Part shown: in pieces, positions 34,470 to 46,837 of the stretch
Position numbering within the stretch: position 1 is the first letter of the stretch
Layout: every line of letters begins with the position of its first letter
Assembly: GCA_944470555.2 (NCBI GenBank)
Contig: OX104127.1
Location: 48,970,934-49,034,933 of the forward strand
Origin: Heterobilharzia americana
Taxonomy: Eukaryota; Platyhelminthes; Trematoda; Strigeidida; Schistosomatidae
Direction: 5' to 3'
DNA length: 64,000 bases
Notes under the pieces: model-generated
What the model saw: the letters and a program-made list of their open reading frames with translations, nothing else
Databases searched by the model: none
What the model was told of the DNA's origin: nothing
Program-made: the position numbers and the translations under genes

Positions 34470-37400
34470 GCATATCATGATGATGAGCTATGCTGTTCCC
34501 CAGAGGTCCTACCATACCAGAAGTCTATCAGATAGTAGTTGCAGTTGCCCTTACCATTAATATGTTCTCAAACAAAGAGATGATCGATTATGGTGACTTA
34601 GATCAGTCGACAGTGGTTCTTAGTGATTTGAAACCACGGGACATATGTCCGACTACATCTTCCATAATACAGGCCGATTGTCATGGTATCAAAAAGGCTG
34701 TACGTGATAGGCCTCAAGCAGATGACCCCTGGTCTCCACGGTCACGCACTAACCATTCTTTTGCAGATACCTCGAGAATACCTAGCCTTCAACCGAGTGG
34801 GCAGCCGGGAAGTGTCAACCGCCCTCACAACTCTGTCAGAGTTCAAGTCCCTTCAGACTACTACCCATCTCCCTCACACTTACCTTATAATCTTCATTCA
34901 CATCTCTCAGATAACAATCTCATATCATCTTTAATTTCTCCTAGCTCTGCAGTCTTTGACAACGATCTGAATCAACAGAACAGTATCCCTGGTCTCTTTA
35001 AACTACGCTACGAATTACACATCGAAGCCCACAATATCTGCACCCTCAGTCAAATTGGTCAACAGGCTTCTTTGGCCAAGATTCTAGCAACTCGGGCCAC
35101 GGATGTGTGCTGTGTTTGTAAGACTCACATACAAGACCAAAGTGTGGTTATTCACCTAACCTCACCTGGCCAATCTAGTGAATTCGCGAAATTCACCCTT
35201 CGAGTTTCTGGAGATTCGATGGCAACTCTCGCAGTCTTGCAGGTGTAGGCATAGCATTAAGCACTAGGGCAGAAATCTCACTAGTAGACTGGATCCCAGT
35301 TGATAGTCGCCTCTGAGCTGTCCGGGTGAACGGCATAGTGAGAACCAAAAAGAATAGTGAAACTCCCCGTTGTCTCTCTGTAATCTCTGCTTACGCACCC
35401 ACTGACTACAGTTTCGGATGAAGTGAAGGACGAGTTCTACCAAAAACTGTCTAGCCTCCCTTCGAAAGCCAAACGTTCAGATGTGGTTGTTGTTGCAGGT
35501 GATTTCAATGCACAAGTGGGTAGGCTGAGTCAGGTAGAAAGACACTTAGGTGGCACTCTCAGAATTCCGGCTGAACGAACAGATCACCTACTACAACTGT
35601 GCTCAGATAACCGTTTATTTCTAGCCAACACAAACTTCAGACATAAAGAAAGATATTTTTCCACTAGGCATCCTCCAAGGTCAACTCAGCAATGGACACA
35701 TATAGACCACATTGCTATCAATCATCGCTGGACAGGGTCGGTGAAAGACTGCCGCTCCTTCTGGAGCACGTATTGGGATAGTGATCAAGCGTTAGTTCGA
35801 CAGCGTATTTGTCTGCTCCTCAATGGACGTAGAAAACCTTTAGCAACAAGACCATTACGAGTCCAGCTCAACAACGAAAACAGTAAGGCCACTTTCAATG
35901 AGAAACTGGCTAGGTAGTTATCGGGATGGAACACTGTCACTCATCCGAAAGAGGCTGGGTACCATCTCTAGTAATGATATAAAAACAGTGTTGAATACTT
36001 CAACTGACTGTCAAACAGTATTTAACAAGAGCCAATGGATATCAGCAGCTTCTAAATTAATGGGTGCACGTGAACGCATCCCTACAGGCTCTGAGTACAA
36101 AGGCGACCGAGCGCAACTCAAATGTAAACTGACAAAACGCCCATGCAATGGACATGAACAGTGGTGGGCAACAAAGGCTAAGGAGATAGAAAAGGCAGCT
36201 GAGATAGGCCACATTAGACAAGTATTTAGACTTACTAAGGAAACTGGGGCAAAAAGATCAGCGGTTAGTGGGACTATTACAGAGAAATATGGGTCTGCGA
36301 TTCACTGGCATAGAAGACAACTGAAATGATGGGTAGAACACTTCGAATAACAGTCCAACTGGTTTCCAGCCACTATTGTATTGCCCGCCATCCAGTCGGA
36401 TTCTGAATAGGACATTGAGTTAGGCTCCTCAACACTTGCAGAAGTCGAGAAAGCTATAGGAAACTTTAAGCGAGGAAGGGCAGCAGGACCAGACTGATTA
36501 GTTCCTGAGATAAATAAGGACGGTGGTAGAGTGCTTTCAGTCAAAAGAAGTGAAATGTTAACTACTGAATGGGTGTCAAATATGATCCCCTCTGACTAGT
36601 CTCAAACACTAATTATCCCAGTCTTCAAGAAAGGCGATACGTCCTCTTGATATAGCCACAGAGGAGTGTAGTATCTAAGATCCTAGGTTCTACAATCATC
36701 AGACGCCTGAGTAGAGCACGGGAACAGCAAACCCGAGAAAACCAGGCAGGCTTCAGACTTGGTGGTGGGTGTATCGACCAGATATTCACACTCCACCAGA
36801 TTCTGGAACACAGGTGCATTTATGAACGTCCAGCAATAGATGTATTTCTCGTCTCCCATTGAAAGGGGTATTCAGTAAGTACATCACCCTACTGAAGGTT
36901 TTTTATTCGAACAGCTGTGGGCGTGTTAGAATCTATGGTGAGATGACGGGTGAGTTGTGTAAGTCTAGTGGTATCCACCAAAGATGCCCACTCTCTCTAT
37001 TCCTATTCAGTTTTATCATAGATGTCCTTACGGAGGTCTCCCTCTCGTCATCTGACTATACAGCGACTGACCTAATCACAGGGAACTTTTTGGTTGACGT
37101 GGAATACTCAGATGACATTATCCTGTTAGGTGAAGACGCTAACAAGATGCAGAATCTTCTGAACACCTTGAGTGGCAACTTGAGAATATTTGCGACGCAT
37201 TTCAAGCCATCAGAATCGAAACCGTTGCTCCTGAGTGATGCCCCGGCTAACAGTGGAGTGAAGTGCTTGAGTGCATTGAACACTTCACTTACCTGAGAAG
37301 TCGGATCAGCTCTGATAGTTAAGTGGCCGACGAAATCTCTTGATGGGTACAAAAGGCTCGGTTGGCTTCCACCAAATTACTCCATCTGTGGCGTCGCCAC

Positions 37401-37740
37401 AATATCTGATTGTCTATTAAGGGTCACGTGTGCTGTGCTGCAGTTCTCTCTGTCCAACTCTATGGCTGTGAAACATGGCCATTAAATGTAGAAGACATGA
37501 GGTTTTAGGTGTTTGACAGCCATTGTCTTTATAGCACAGGCCGTATTTCGTAGTGTTACTACATGAATAACGCAGAAGTCGGGCGGGGAGCTTAGGGGAG
37601 AAGAGTTAAGTCAGTTGATGTGGTTGTGAACCTTCATCGACTGAGATGGCTGGCTGGGACATGTGTTGCGTATGCCTACCCACCGTCTGCTTTGTCATAC
37701 AATTTTGGCCGAAGTAGGTTTAGGTTGGATCGTTACGGAG
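34470..37740 (+). mobile_element. near-complete LINE family B copy, decayed
   Basis: An APE endonuclease, reverse transcriptase and C-terminal tail occur in order on the plus strand over 3.3 kb. The same C-terminal tail is found in at least six shorter copies in the window. The 3' end near 37,730 (GGTTTAGGTTGG, then TACGGAGTAATG) stops short of the UTR present in the other copies. No target-site duplication was found. Family B is an APE-type LINE of a kind abundant in trematodes; its clade (RTE or CR1-related) is not resolved here. Confidence 0.8.
34490..37296 (+). pseudogene. family B endonuclease/reverse transcriptase remnants
   Basis: An open frame of 252 codons from ATG 34,490 covers a linker rich in S, P and H and the first APE motif (HNICTLSQIGQQ, about residues 181-192). 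After a frame break, 35,423-35,917 gives VVVAGDFNAQVG (an intact catalytic GDFN) and HIDHIAINH. The SDH box reads SDQ, so the catalytic His is lost. The frame 35,898-36,329 is the inter-domain linker. RT pieces follow: RAAGPD near 36,480, QAGFRLGGGCIDQI near 36,750, and VEYSDDIILLGED at 37,099-37,137, where YADD is YSDD. At least five stops or shifts break the protein. It is not functional. Confidence 0.75.
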
Positions 37741-37934
37741 TAATGCTTGGTCGTATATTGATTTTGATGATGATTATGGTGATGATTCAGCTATCTGCAG
37801 ATGCCAATCATTTGATCATTATTCATTGGATGTATCATCACATCCCGTTATCTTATCGTAGTTGTGCACTTCTTTTAGTCTCATCATTTTTCATGAAAAG
37901 TCATGGGGAAAATCAGAGCGAAATTTTGCAAAGT

Positions 37935-38400
37935 GCCTTGTTTTAAGTTGCAATACTTCACAGTAGCATGAGAAGAATAAGAGGATAGGAGAGACTGGGG
38001 GGTATAGGAGGAAAAAGAATATAAAAACTAAGGTTTGTCAAAACATTCAAGCTCTAGAAGACTGAAGACATCTACATCATTGGGACTGATTTTCAGCCAT
38101 TTTATCAAGAGTCCTCAACCACTGATTCCTGTCGTCTCAGAACCCCCAACTAAGCAGTCTACACCTCTGTACACAGCTCAGATCACTAATGAGAGATTTC
38201 ATTGACTGATGTGACATCTTAATCTGGCCATCCTGAACCCAATCCAACTTCCTCTGATATTACAAGTCAAGGTAGGTGGTAGTTCACCATGCCCAGCTAA
38301 TGTCCAAGCCACCTCAGTCGATGAAAGTTCACAACTGAGTTCTTCATCAACTGACTTTCCCCTCCTACCCTTCGCTGGACCTCTTTGTCACAACACTTTA
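37935..38400 (-). mobile_element. LINE family B 3' fragment (minus)
   Basis: The reverse-strand family B tail includes the HRLRWL-type segment (plus 38,290-38,330) and the UTR (plus 37,945-37,975, TACTTCACAGTAGCATG). It faces the 3' end of the 34.5-37.7-kb copy only about 200 bp away, so the two are convergent. The two tails are clearly diverged, unlike inverted repeats A, B and C. Confidence 0.7.
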
Positions 38401-39880
38401 CCCTGTACAACTGTACTGTGAAATAAATTACCAAGCTACCCGGTAATTACGCCGAGGCCACAAATAAATTTGGAGGAAATCCAAACCTATGAATAACTTC
38501 TTCCGTATATGCAGCAATGAAACCGATGTTCGTAAACAGTTTGCCTCTACTGGTTGATAATTCATACTGTGACAGGTAAGAAGTCCTCTCGACTCCAAAA
38601 TCAACCCTAGATCTTTTTGTTTAAAAAAAGCTATGTTAAAAAATTTAGAAATTCATTTCGCACCAAAAAAGCTCAGTGGAAAAAATATCCACACGTACAC
38701 AAATGGACGCAAACACATTGAGGAAAAGTACCAACAAGCTGTAAACATAATGACAAGAATAGGATGACAGAAAGACTGAATCCATTAACAACAAATAATA
38801 GTTCATAGAATGCTCCCTTCAACTAAACTAACCAAGATATTGATCGATAAATAAAACGATATATGCACCATTTTATCGAAGTACTTATCTTATACGATAG
38901 AAAAAATAAGACTGAAAAGTTCATATAAACCATTTTGAAATGAACAGGAAGCTTACAAAAGACTAAATTTATAGAAATGAGAAAATTCTAACAAATTTCA
39001 CTAATAATATATCATTCTGTTATACTTATTACTTAGGATTTTAAAAGAAGTATGTATACGAATGAACTGTAAGACCAAGATACAGGTATACTTTTAGTTT
39101 AAACAGTCTTTCAGAAAATTTTAGAATTTCAACCAGTCGAAAATAAAAAGCATACTTATTTCTCAACCTCTGAGTATATTATCACCTCCTCTACCCTTGC
39201 TGATTTTCTACACTAACTTCATTGACGTTTATTGGCGTATAAGATCGTCATACTGCATAAGTACTGAACTCTGATAGCTTTGAAGGATTTAACAGTAACA
39301 AACTTTAGTCAGAGATTTAACCCACTGTAAGTCTCCTTATCATAGATTTTAATTCTTGCAGTTAGCTCTTTGACATCAGAAGTGATGATTGTCTCAAGAA
39401 GCAATAACAATGAGGCAACGAATAGTGCACAGTAGCTATGTGAGCAAAATTTGACGCAAATTGTATCATCTATAACGACAAACTAAAATAATCACAATCC
39501 ACAGATTATTTATGAGTTTTAAAATCGAGTTACTTGAGAATCAACATAAAAGCCCCATTCATGAGATAAACAACTAAAGACTGATGTCTATGAAGAGACC
39601 TGTGCAACAAACAAACTGCTCAACTGTGAAGTCTTACTGGTTTTTGGCGTCCATCAGTCTAACTGATTCACTGATAATGATCTCACCCCTCAGAGAGACA
39701 TCTCCTTGACAAATAAATCAGCATTGAATTATACAAGACTTGCGGTAAAATATTACCTCAGTAAGCTCTGTCGCTTCTAGTCTGCTACACTAAACCAGAA
39801 AAATCGGAGTGTATTTCTTTCCGTAAGGTAAAATATTGCAGAAGAAAATTTGTCTTAAATGAAAATACGACTGTTTAGCA
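38401..39880. other. no recognisable gene
   Basis: AT-rich sequence without frames above 60 codons. No repeat shared with other parts of the window was recognised. Confidence 0.45.
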
Positions 39881-39884
39881 ATTT

Positions 39885-40470
39885 CCCGAATGATGAAGGT
39901 CAAATGATGTATCCTAAGGTTTCACAGGCATAGAGTAGAACTACCCGTACCGCTGCGATGTACACCCAACCTTTTGCAGCAAGCTTAACGTTGTGGTGAC
40001 CTCAGAGGTGGTCCAGATTGTCGTATACCACTCCGCTTTTTGATATACGGTTGAAAGTTTCAGCAGTCATACCCCCACCAGCACTCACACATACCACTGT
40101 GGCACACAAACTTCCAGCCATTCGATAACAAGGGTGAGTACAGTCTTTAACTGATCCTGCAGAAGCACTCTTCCAATCGATAGTGTTAAGCACATACCAT
40201 ACTTACTAACAATGATTGCTAACTGACTGAGTGAGATTTCAGTAACCTGCATATGGCTGCACAGTACAACGATATCATCCAAATGATGGAGGTCGAAAAG
40301 TATTTTACCTGATAAAAGGTTTACACTACCACTATACACTCCTTTTAAAGCTGTCATCGATGGCGAATTTGGGTAGTCCTGCCGAACTCCACTCTTAGTT
40401 TGGAGCCCATATTCAGGTTCATCTGTTGAACTGGAAGTCATACCCATTACGTGAGAGATAAAAAATAGCA
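39885..40470 (-). mobile_element. LINE RT-domain fragment (minus)
   Basis: A 128-codon minus-strand frame (40,471-40,085) shows the palm of a LINE RT. SGVRQDYPNSPS corresponds to SGVRQGCPLSP, then KILFDLHHLDDIVVL corresponds to the YADD box, which has become HLDD, then VSKYGMCLTLSI. A few more tail residues can be read to about 39,890. The wording is closest to the 1.0-1.8-kb fragment and to family B, but it is a separate piece. Confidence 0.65.
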
Positions 40471-41150
40471 TTAGTTCCTTGATCGTTAAGACGGGTTCGA
40501 ATCAAAAGCCTAACATTTAAAACTCAAGCGCTTTAACCGTTAAATCCAAGCTGCATAGAACTATAAAATATTACCACTGAATACACTTATGGAATCAACA
40601 GAATCACGATGGTTATGCCAGTGCTGTTATTATTGTCAACACTTCTTTGAGAATACCCACAACCTGTTCGGCCTGATTCCTTGTGGATGTTTATATCTAG
40701 TTTCTTCTACTTTTAAAGCAGTAAACCCAAAAACTTACAGGAATTGGTAAATGACAACAAAGTGTATATTCCATTCTAATTGTACCTGAATTTCCGGTAT
40801 TATGTACATCGTGTATTCTTCAAAAGTCTAGCAAAACTTTATTTACAGGAAATAGAATATTTTTGTTGCAAGTTGTTCAGTATAAAACAACAATTGAATA
40901 TCATATAATCAGATGAGATTTCCAATATTAAGGACACGATGAGATAAGAAATTGGCAGTTCTTCCTGAACATATTTAGTACACTTATTTTGAAAATTATA
41001 AACAAAAAAATGTAACACAGCCCTCAAGTTACCGCCGGTCCCCTAATTCTAGTTTTTTTTATGACAATATTTACTGAAAGGCATCATTTTCATAACACTA
41101 GAAAAGTTTGCTTTTATTATATCCACTTGTAACTGTAGGTATGATCTTCT
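40471..41150. other. no recognisable gene
   Basis: A possible SINE scrap with a B-box-like GGGTTCGAATCAA near 40,493. Otherwise AT-rich sequence without motifs. Confidence 0.4.
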
Positions 41151-41159
41151 TTAGGGCTA

Positions 41160-41745
41160 CTGAATAAGAATGAAAACATTTGTCAAAGGGATAACTTGCT
41201 CGCGATTGGTGAGATCACTATATGAGAAATGTTGAGATCAGGCGAAGGGTACTAGACAGGATAGGCAAGTCGATTCATGAGGTTGTGAACCTTAGTCCAC
41301 TGGGGTGGCTAGGATATGTGGTGCACATGCTGAGTTACCGCCTACCTCAACTTGCCATGTTAGGGGAAAATTTATTGGGTTTGAAAAGGTTTCAAAGTGG
41401 CCAGACCAAGATGTAGTATCAGTACATGAAATGCTTGACTGCTAATCTGAGTCATGTCACGAGATGTAGACCATCTGGATGGGTCGGAGCGACGAAAGGA
41501 ATCAGTGGCTGAGGACTGTTCATGGCACGGCAAAAAATCTATGACAGTGGTCCAGACGTATTCACTCCTTGACATCCAAAACTTGAATATTCGCCCTAAC
41601 ATTTATCTTCAAACTGCTTATTCTCTCAAACAACTTTGTCTACTTTGATATCACTCCTTTGTTATCTATCTGTTCTTTACATACCACTGTGGAGTGCGAC
41701 AAATCGAACCAATACACTTGTGTTCGAGATCCTACATTGATTATA
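41160..41745 (+). mobile_element. LINE family B 3' fragment
   Basis: A 64-codon frame from ATG 41,222 reads RRRVLDRIGKSIHEVVNL, then LGWLGYVVHMLSYRLPQLAM and the GQTKM segment. This is the C-terminal tail of family B. The UTR follows to about 41,745 (TACCACTGTGGAGTGCGACA). It is the best-preserved tail outside inverted repeat A. Confidence 0.8.
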
Positions 41746-42385
41746 TCTGTCTGTGTTCAAAATGCATAGTTCCCATAGCTAAGAATATTTTTAAGTGGTT
41801 CACACTAGGTTCAAGTACCCACTAGATCGACTAAACTTTTCACATAGGTATTTTGCAGTGCATTATTTAACCAATGGCTCGAAAATATACAAATGAATCA
41901 TATGTGAGTCTCATACATTAACTTTTCCACAGTACTTACACTAATTTCTATATGCCTTTTGTGTTTCAACATCGAATTCGAATTGTTCTAGAAACGTGAT
42001 ACTTGACTGAGTGTTGTACACATATTTACATACTGCAAAAAATGTGGGACGATTGAAACCCGTATGTAAAATAGCCTCTTTTATTATGATAAACAGTGTA
42101 TATTTCCTAAGATATATCTATGCCAAACACTTCTAGGTTTTTTCGCTGTTATATCAACCTGAAAACAAATTATACACACTTTATTCTAATATGCTTAGTC
42201 ATTTCCATTACAAGAGTACACATAATAAAATTAAAGACACAAAGACTATTGAAATGAAGTATAATTGTAGTCAATACCATTACAAGAAAGCTATGATAAC
42301 AACTAGATAGGGAATAATGTATGCAACTCGAATGATAGTCTGATAAGAGTGGAGAGATGACTTTTACAAAAAACATTAACTAACT
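41746..42385. other. no recognisable gene
   Basis: AT-rich. A 68-codon low-complexity frame lies on the minus strand at 42,170-42,376. The Penelope-like coding that follows may start anywhere after about 42,385. Confidence 0.4.
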
Positions 42386-42492
42386 AGCGTATATCCTCAG
42401 AAAACTTAAGCTCAGCTGAAACGAGACTGCTCAAAAAAGGACCAAACTTCAACGTGAAAATAGGTCATTTAAAGCCTGAATTCATACCTAGC

Positions 42493-42505
42493 ATAGAAGT
42501 AGCAT
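42493..42505. repeat. target-site duplication, RTE copy 3 (left)
   Basis: ATAGAAGTAGCAT occurs here and at 43,326-43,338, flanking the inserted RTE copy. It encodes part of SIEVA in the Penelope-like frame. Confidence 0.85.
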
Positions 42506-42507
42506 TA

Positions 42508-43325
42508 ACCTCGCCTAGTTAACTAGGTCATTGGTTACTAGCCGGTCCTAAGCCTGGTTAAACAGGGAAGGTTTGGCATAGGGCTACCAACTCTACCCTT
42601 GGAAAACCAATCCAATAGCTAAAGAAATTTCAAAGCACAGAGAAAATATGAAAAATCAAAATAAACCCATTCCTCGATGGAATCGGAGACAGGGAATGAC
42701 GCCAGTTGATGAAAGCCTTCGGGAAGCCAATTGGCCGATCTGTCTGCTGTTCTCTCGATTAGAGCGAAAGTAAACATAGGGATATGGAATATCCGCACCA
42801 TTTTTGAACCTAGCAAGGCTGCCCAGATGGCAAAAGAGATAAGAAGGTATGTCCAGGAATCCGTGAAAGCAGATGGAATGGAAGTGGACTCTTCAAACTC
42901 TTAACCGGAGAGTCAATAATCTACAGACATTCGTCAATAGCTGCCGCCTACGCTCACTGGATAGTGAAGATCAGATGGCCACAATAATAAGAATAAGAAA
43001 CAAGAGACTCTGACTGGCTGATGACGAACCAACCAAGAACCCATCGCTCACTAAATATGCAGAAGGAAGTGTAGATGGATTGGGCATACACTGTGAAGAC
43101 CGATTGGGGATACGAGGCCACATTTCGAGTGGAAGCCAAATAGGAGACGCGAGTTGGGTTTCCGAGGGTGACATGGAGGAGATGGTATGAGGAATAAATG
43201 AAAGCTTGTAGGCAGTCGTGGAGCCAGGTTCAAAAGACTGGAGAGAACAGAGTGAAATAGAGACGTGCTACTGAAGGTGTATGTTCCACTAGGAACTAAA
43301 TGGACCAATAATTATTATTATCACT
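42508..43325 (+). mobile_element. internally deleted RTE copy 3 (818 bp)
   Basis: The first about 415 bp match the family 5' end up to the endonuclease segment GESIIY. The rest matches the 3' end from TFVNSC to the AAT-like tail. The junction near 42,920-42,930 lies in AATCTACAGACATT. Copy 1 has AATCTACTCC at the left breakpoint and AACTACAGACATT at the right one, so the join shares the 4 bases CTAC. About 2.4 kb are missing. A 13-bp target-site duplication surrounds the shortened element. The remaining parts encode no enzyme. Confidence 0.85.
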
Positions 43326-45419
43326 ATAGAAGTAGCATAAAACACGGTGGATGCAGCAACTGCTGAACAGGTTAGAGCACATATCGAAACAGGACCATAT
43401 GAAGAGACCAAGAAACCTTTAGACACGGTCATCAATAAAACTAAGAAATCTACAACCAATCTGATACGTTGACTAAAGCCATCTTTAGGTGAGTCTAAAT
43501 GGTTTAATTTAATGCCTGAAACTATTAACCCTAGCAGAATTTATGGCACTGTTAAGGTTTATTAATCGAGTTATCCCATAAGACCCTTAGTTGCCTTCAG
43601 AAATACCCCAACATATGAACTAGCAAAGTACTTAGCATCGATATTGTGTCGTTTTAGGAATGAGTTAAAATTGAGGCTTAATGACCTACATATACAAGAG
43701 AATGAAAAAATGGTTGGTTTCGATGTAACAAGTCTTTATGCTAAAATATCAATGAATATGGCACTGAAGGCAGTCAGAAATCAACTAAATAGTGATTCAG
43801 AACATATAGAACTAAGATATCAGTTGATGAGATCATATTAGGCGTGCAGTTGTGCCTGATCTCCACAATCTCCAAAATTCAGGACAAAATATATAGCCAA
43901 AGAAAAGTAGCAATAGGATCGCCAATATCCCGAATCGTAGCAGATATATTTATATTTATATTAGATATATTTATTTTAGTTGGAAAAAAATTGGGGTTAC
44001 AAACGTTTAATCCTGTACCTAAGATGTGTTGGCGATATGTGGATGATATATTTACTGTGTTGAAATAAGAACATATTGACAATTTCCTAACACATATAAA
44101 CTAAGAAGTGGACACAATCCAATTCACTTATGAGGTAGAAAAGGAGAACTGCCCATGCTGGATTGCAGGAAAAGACGAAGGATAGTCGGTGGTTTGGATA
44201 CTGTCGTCTACAGAGAACCGACACATTCCAACAGCTATCTAGACTTCAAGTCATCTCATTCAGTATTAGTTACGGCAGGTTTAATCAAAATCTAAGTGAT
44301 TGAGCTAGAAAACTGACTGGTCAGTGCAAGGACCTAAACATGGAACTAAAGCGCTAGTAGTGAATAACTATCCTCTATGGATTATCGAAAAAATTCCTAC
44401 GAATACATAAGAAACGAAATAATAACTAACAAGAGTACGAAAAATAACGACATCACGAGCAGAATGGAGTTCACAGCCTCCATTGGGTTACCCTATAAGG
44501 AAGGCACATCAGAAACCTTGCCCAGGATCCTTAACAAAGCTGGAATTTGGGTGGCATTTAAACCTACAAACTCACTCACAGATAAGCTTTGTCGGCTGGT
44601 TTAAGGATCCGATAAAGCCAGTTAAGCAAAATAATCTATTCTACCAAATCCTATGTAATGACTGCGAGGCCAAGTACGAAGATAAAATTAGCCGGTCAGT
44701 GTCAGTTAGATTAGTGGAACATAGGAATTCAGCGGAACATAGAACAAAAGACCTCAATAAGACCAATAATTTAGAAAAACACTAGACTATTGCAATGCTT
44801 GTACCAGCACACAACCACATAATAGGGTTGAATAAAACCACTGTACTTACAGTTAGGTGGAGAGGAAGGTTGATCACTGAGTCTGTTCATCGAATCCATA
44901 CCCAACACATGTAATAGAAATGACGCAACACCAATACCGGAGATATGGGAAATTTTAATACCAATAAAAATGATATGAGGCGAGTGGACTACGAAAATCA
45001 GCTGTTGAAAGTAGTGTGATTAAATTGATGTGTTTATGAGCAATAATTTATACTTGAAACGTCATCAAGTAAATAATACTGTATCACTGTGTCATAAATC
45101 AAATAAACAAATCTAATACGGAATTAAGCTCTACCACAGTGCCCAAGTTTTACACTTATATTAAGTGTATATGCCCACTACAGAGTATTTAAAATTTATT
45201 GGTATGAAATCTTAACAAAATCTATGTCACTGAAGTCTTTTCTGTCTTGTTAAAATTTGTGACAACTCAAACCGAAAACACTATGCTCAAAGTTTTGTTT
45301 TGCTATGTATGACTGAAAAATTCGAAATTCAGGCTCTTTTATAAGCCGCCATTGAATGATAATAAAATGTATCCTTAAATTTTGTGTTCGAAAATTAAGG
45401 AAAAGCTACTAATGACAGA

Positions 45420-45880
45420 GACAGAATCAACGTAGAACCTTGCGCATTGGTTCATGGGTTCAAGTTTTCATATTTCACAGTAGTCTACAAGAGCAGGTGA
45501 ATAGAATAAGAATCATATCAAAGTGAACAAAGTTGTATGACAGAACAAACAATATGGAGATAACAGTTATAGTAAATGTTCAGGTTTTAGAAGACCTCAA
45601 AGAGTGAATACATCTGCACCATTGCGACTTATTTTTAACCAAATCAACAAGAGTTCTAAACATCTGCCGACACGGTTCAGACAAACACTGAGTGACTTCA
45701 TCTACCGGTGCCACATCTGGCCACCCTGAAACCTCCTTCCACTTAATCCACTCCCCACTAACCTGACAGACTGAGGTAGCCTTTCCTTTTTCTCTTCCTT
45801 TCCTTGAAAGGAAAATAATACAACGGTCTAAGAGGAAAACTGAAACGGAATCCTGTGAACATGTCTTTTCATGCAAGTCA
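45420..45880 (-). mobile_element. LINE family B 3' fragment (minus)
   Basis: The minus-strand frame 45,876-45,580 ends LVDLVKNKSQWCRCIHSLRSSKT, the family B C-terminus. The 3' UTR lies at plus 45,425-45,560 (AATCAACGTAGAACC, TTCACAGTAGTCTACAAG). It is 5' truncated near 45,780, where an unrelated K/R-rich stretch begins. Confidence 0.75.
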
Positions 45881-46835
45881 TATCTTTTCAGGATTAATTA
45901 TCAGCAAATTCATGATGAAACCTTGAATAAAAAAAACTTAATACGATACAAAACTATTACTCAAATCCTCACTTATAAATACCTTAAAGAAATTAGTTGA
46001 TTGTAGAGTCGATTGGCTAGCTTAACCCTACCATTTCTTTTACAAGGTGATGCGAATATTGAACAATTGCATGGTATATAACTTTAACTGCATTTGAGTG
46101 GATCTGGTCAAATTCGGTACTGGCAAGATAAATAACCAGGCCTATCTATAACAATATATTCAGCGTACTTGCTTGGCTAAACGAAGTACACTTGGTTAAT
46201 TCTTGCCTTTTAAAATCCTTTTTCTAGTTATACTGTCCAACCTTCACAATGAGATATAAACACCAAAAGTACAATACTTTGAGCATTATCAACACTTTTG
46301 AAACAGCTAACACAAGTCAATGAAACGTATGATTGAATAGTGAATTTTACTGCAGTCAAAGGCGAATCCACACGACCTATAAATTGATAGACAGGCAGTT
46401 TACCAAACAGCGGAATTGTACTTCTCTACTATCTAGGATTTACATTTGCTGATAGGACCTTTTAAAATCATCAGCAAACAATCATGCCGGAAAACAATAT
46501 CACAACTTAAGGTTGCAGCTGCAAGGCAGAAAGAATATGATTTGGTTTCGCAGACTACTTAAACTGAGATCAGAATTTTTACTAAAGACACGAACTTCTT
46601 AATCTGAACGCTTTATAAATTTTCATAACCGTTTTGCGCTTAGATAAACGTGAATATTTATTTCTGACTTACAAAAAGCGACTTTTTCCACACTAGGAAA
46701 ATTGTAATGCAATATAATGTGAAACCTGACGTTATGCAGTGTTGTCAATCGATACATAGGTTTCAGTTGTCACGATTCTCATCGATAGATGATCTACGGA
46801 ATACCATTTGAACTAGAAATCAACTGTTCATTTTT
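45881..46835. other. no recognisable gene
   Basis: AT-rich sequence with short frames only. If the NCX gene extends left, this is intronic. Confidence 0.4.
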
Positions 46836-46837
46836 TT

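Larger units (their letters stand above)
42390..45110 (+). mobile_element. Penelope-like element split by an RTE insertion
   Basis: Coding begins LSSAETRLLKKGPNFNVKI (42,412 onward) and runs to FIPSIEVA at the RTE insertion. It resumes at 43,326 with EVA...NTVDAATAEQVRAHIE. RT motifs follow: YGTVKVY, RPLVAFRNTPTYELAKYL near 43,600, VGFDVTSLYAKI near 43,710, GSPISRIVADIF near 43,918 and WRYVDDIFTV near 44,030. A GIY-YIG endonuclease piece LFYQILCNDCEAKY lies near 44,640, but the following VG is lost (EDK). About seven stops or shifts disable it. The 3' part to about 45,110 has GAAACGTCATCAAG, a Penelope-type terminal phrase. Confidence 0.8.
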
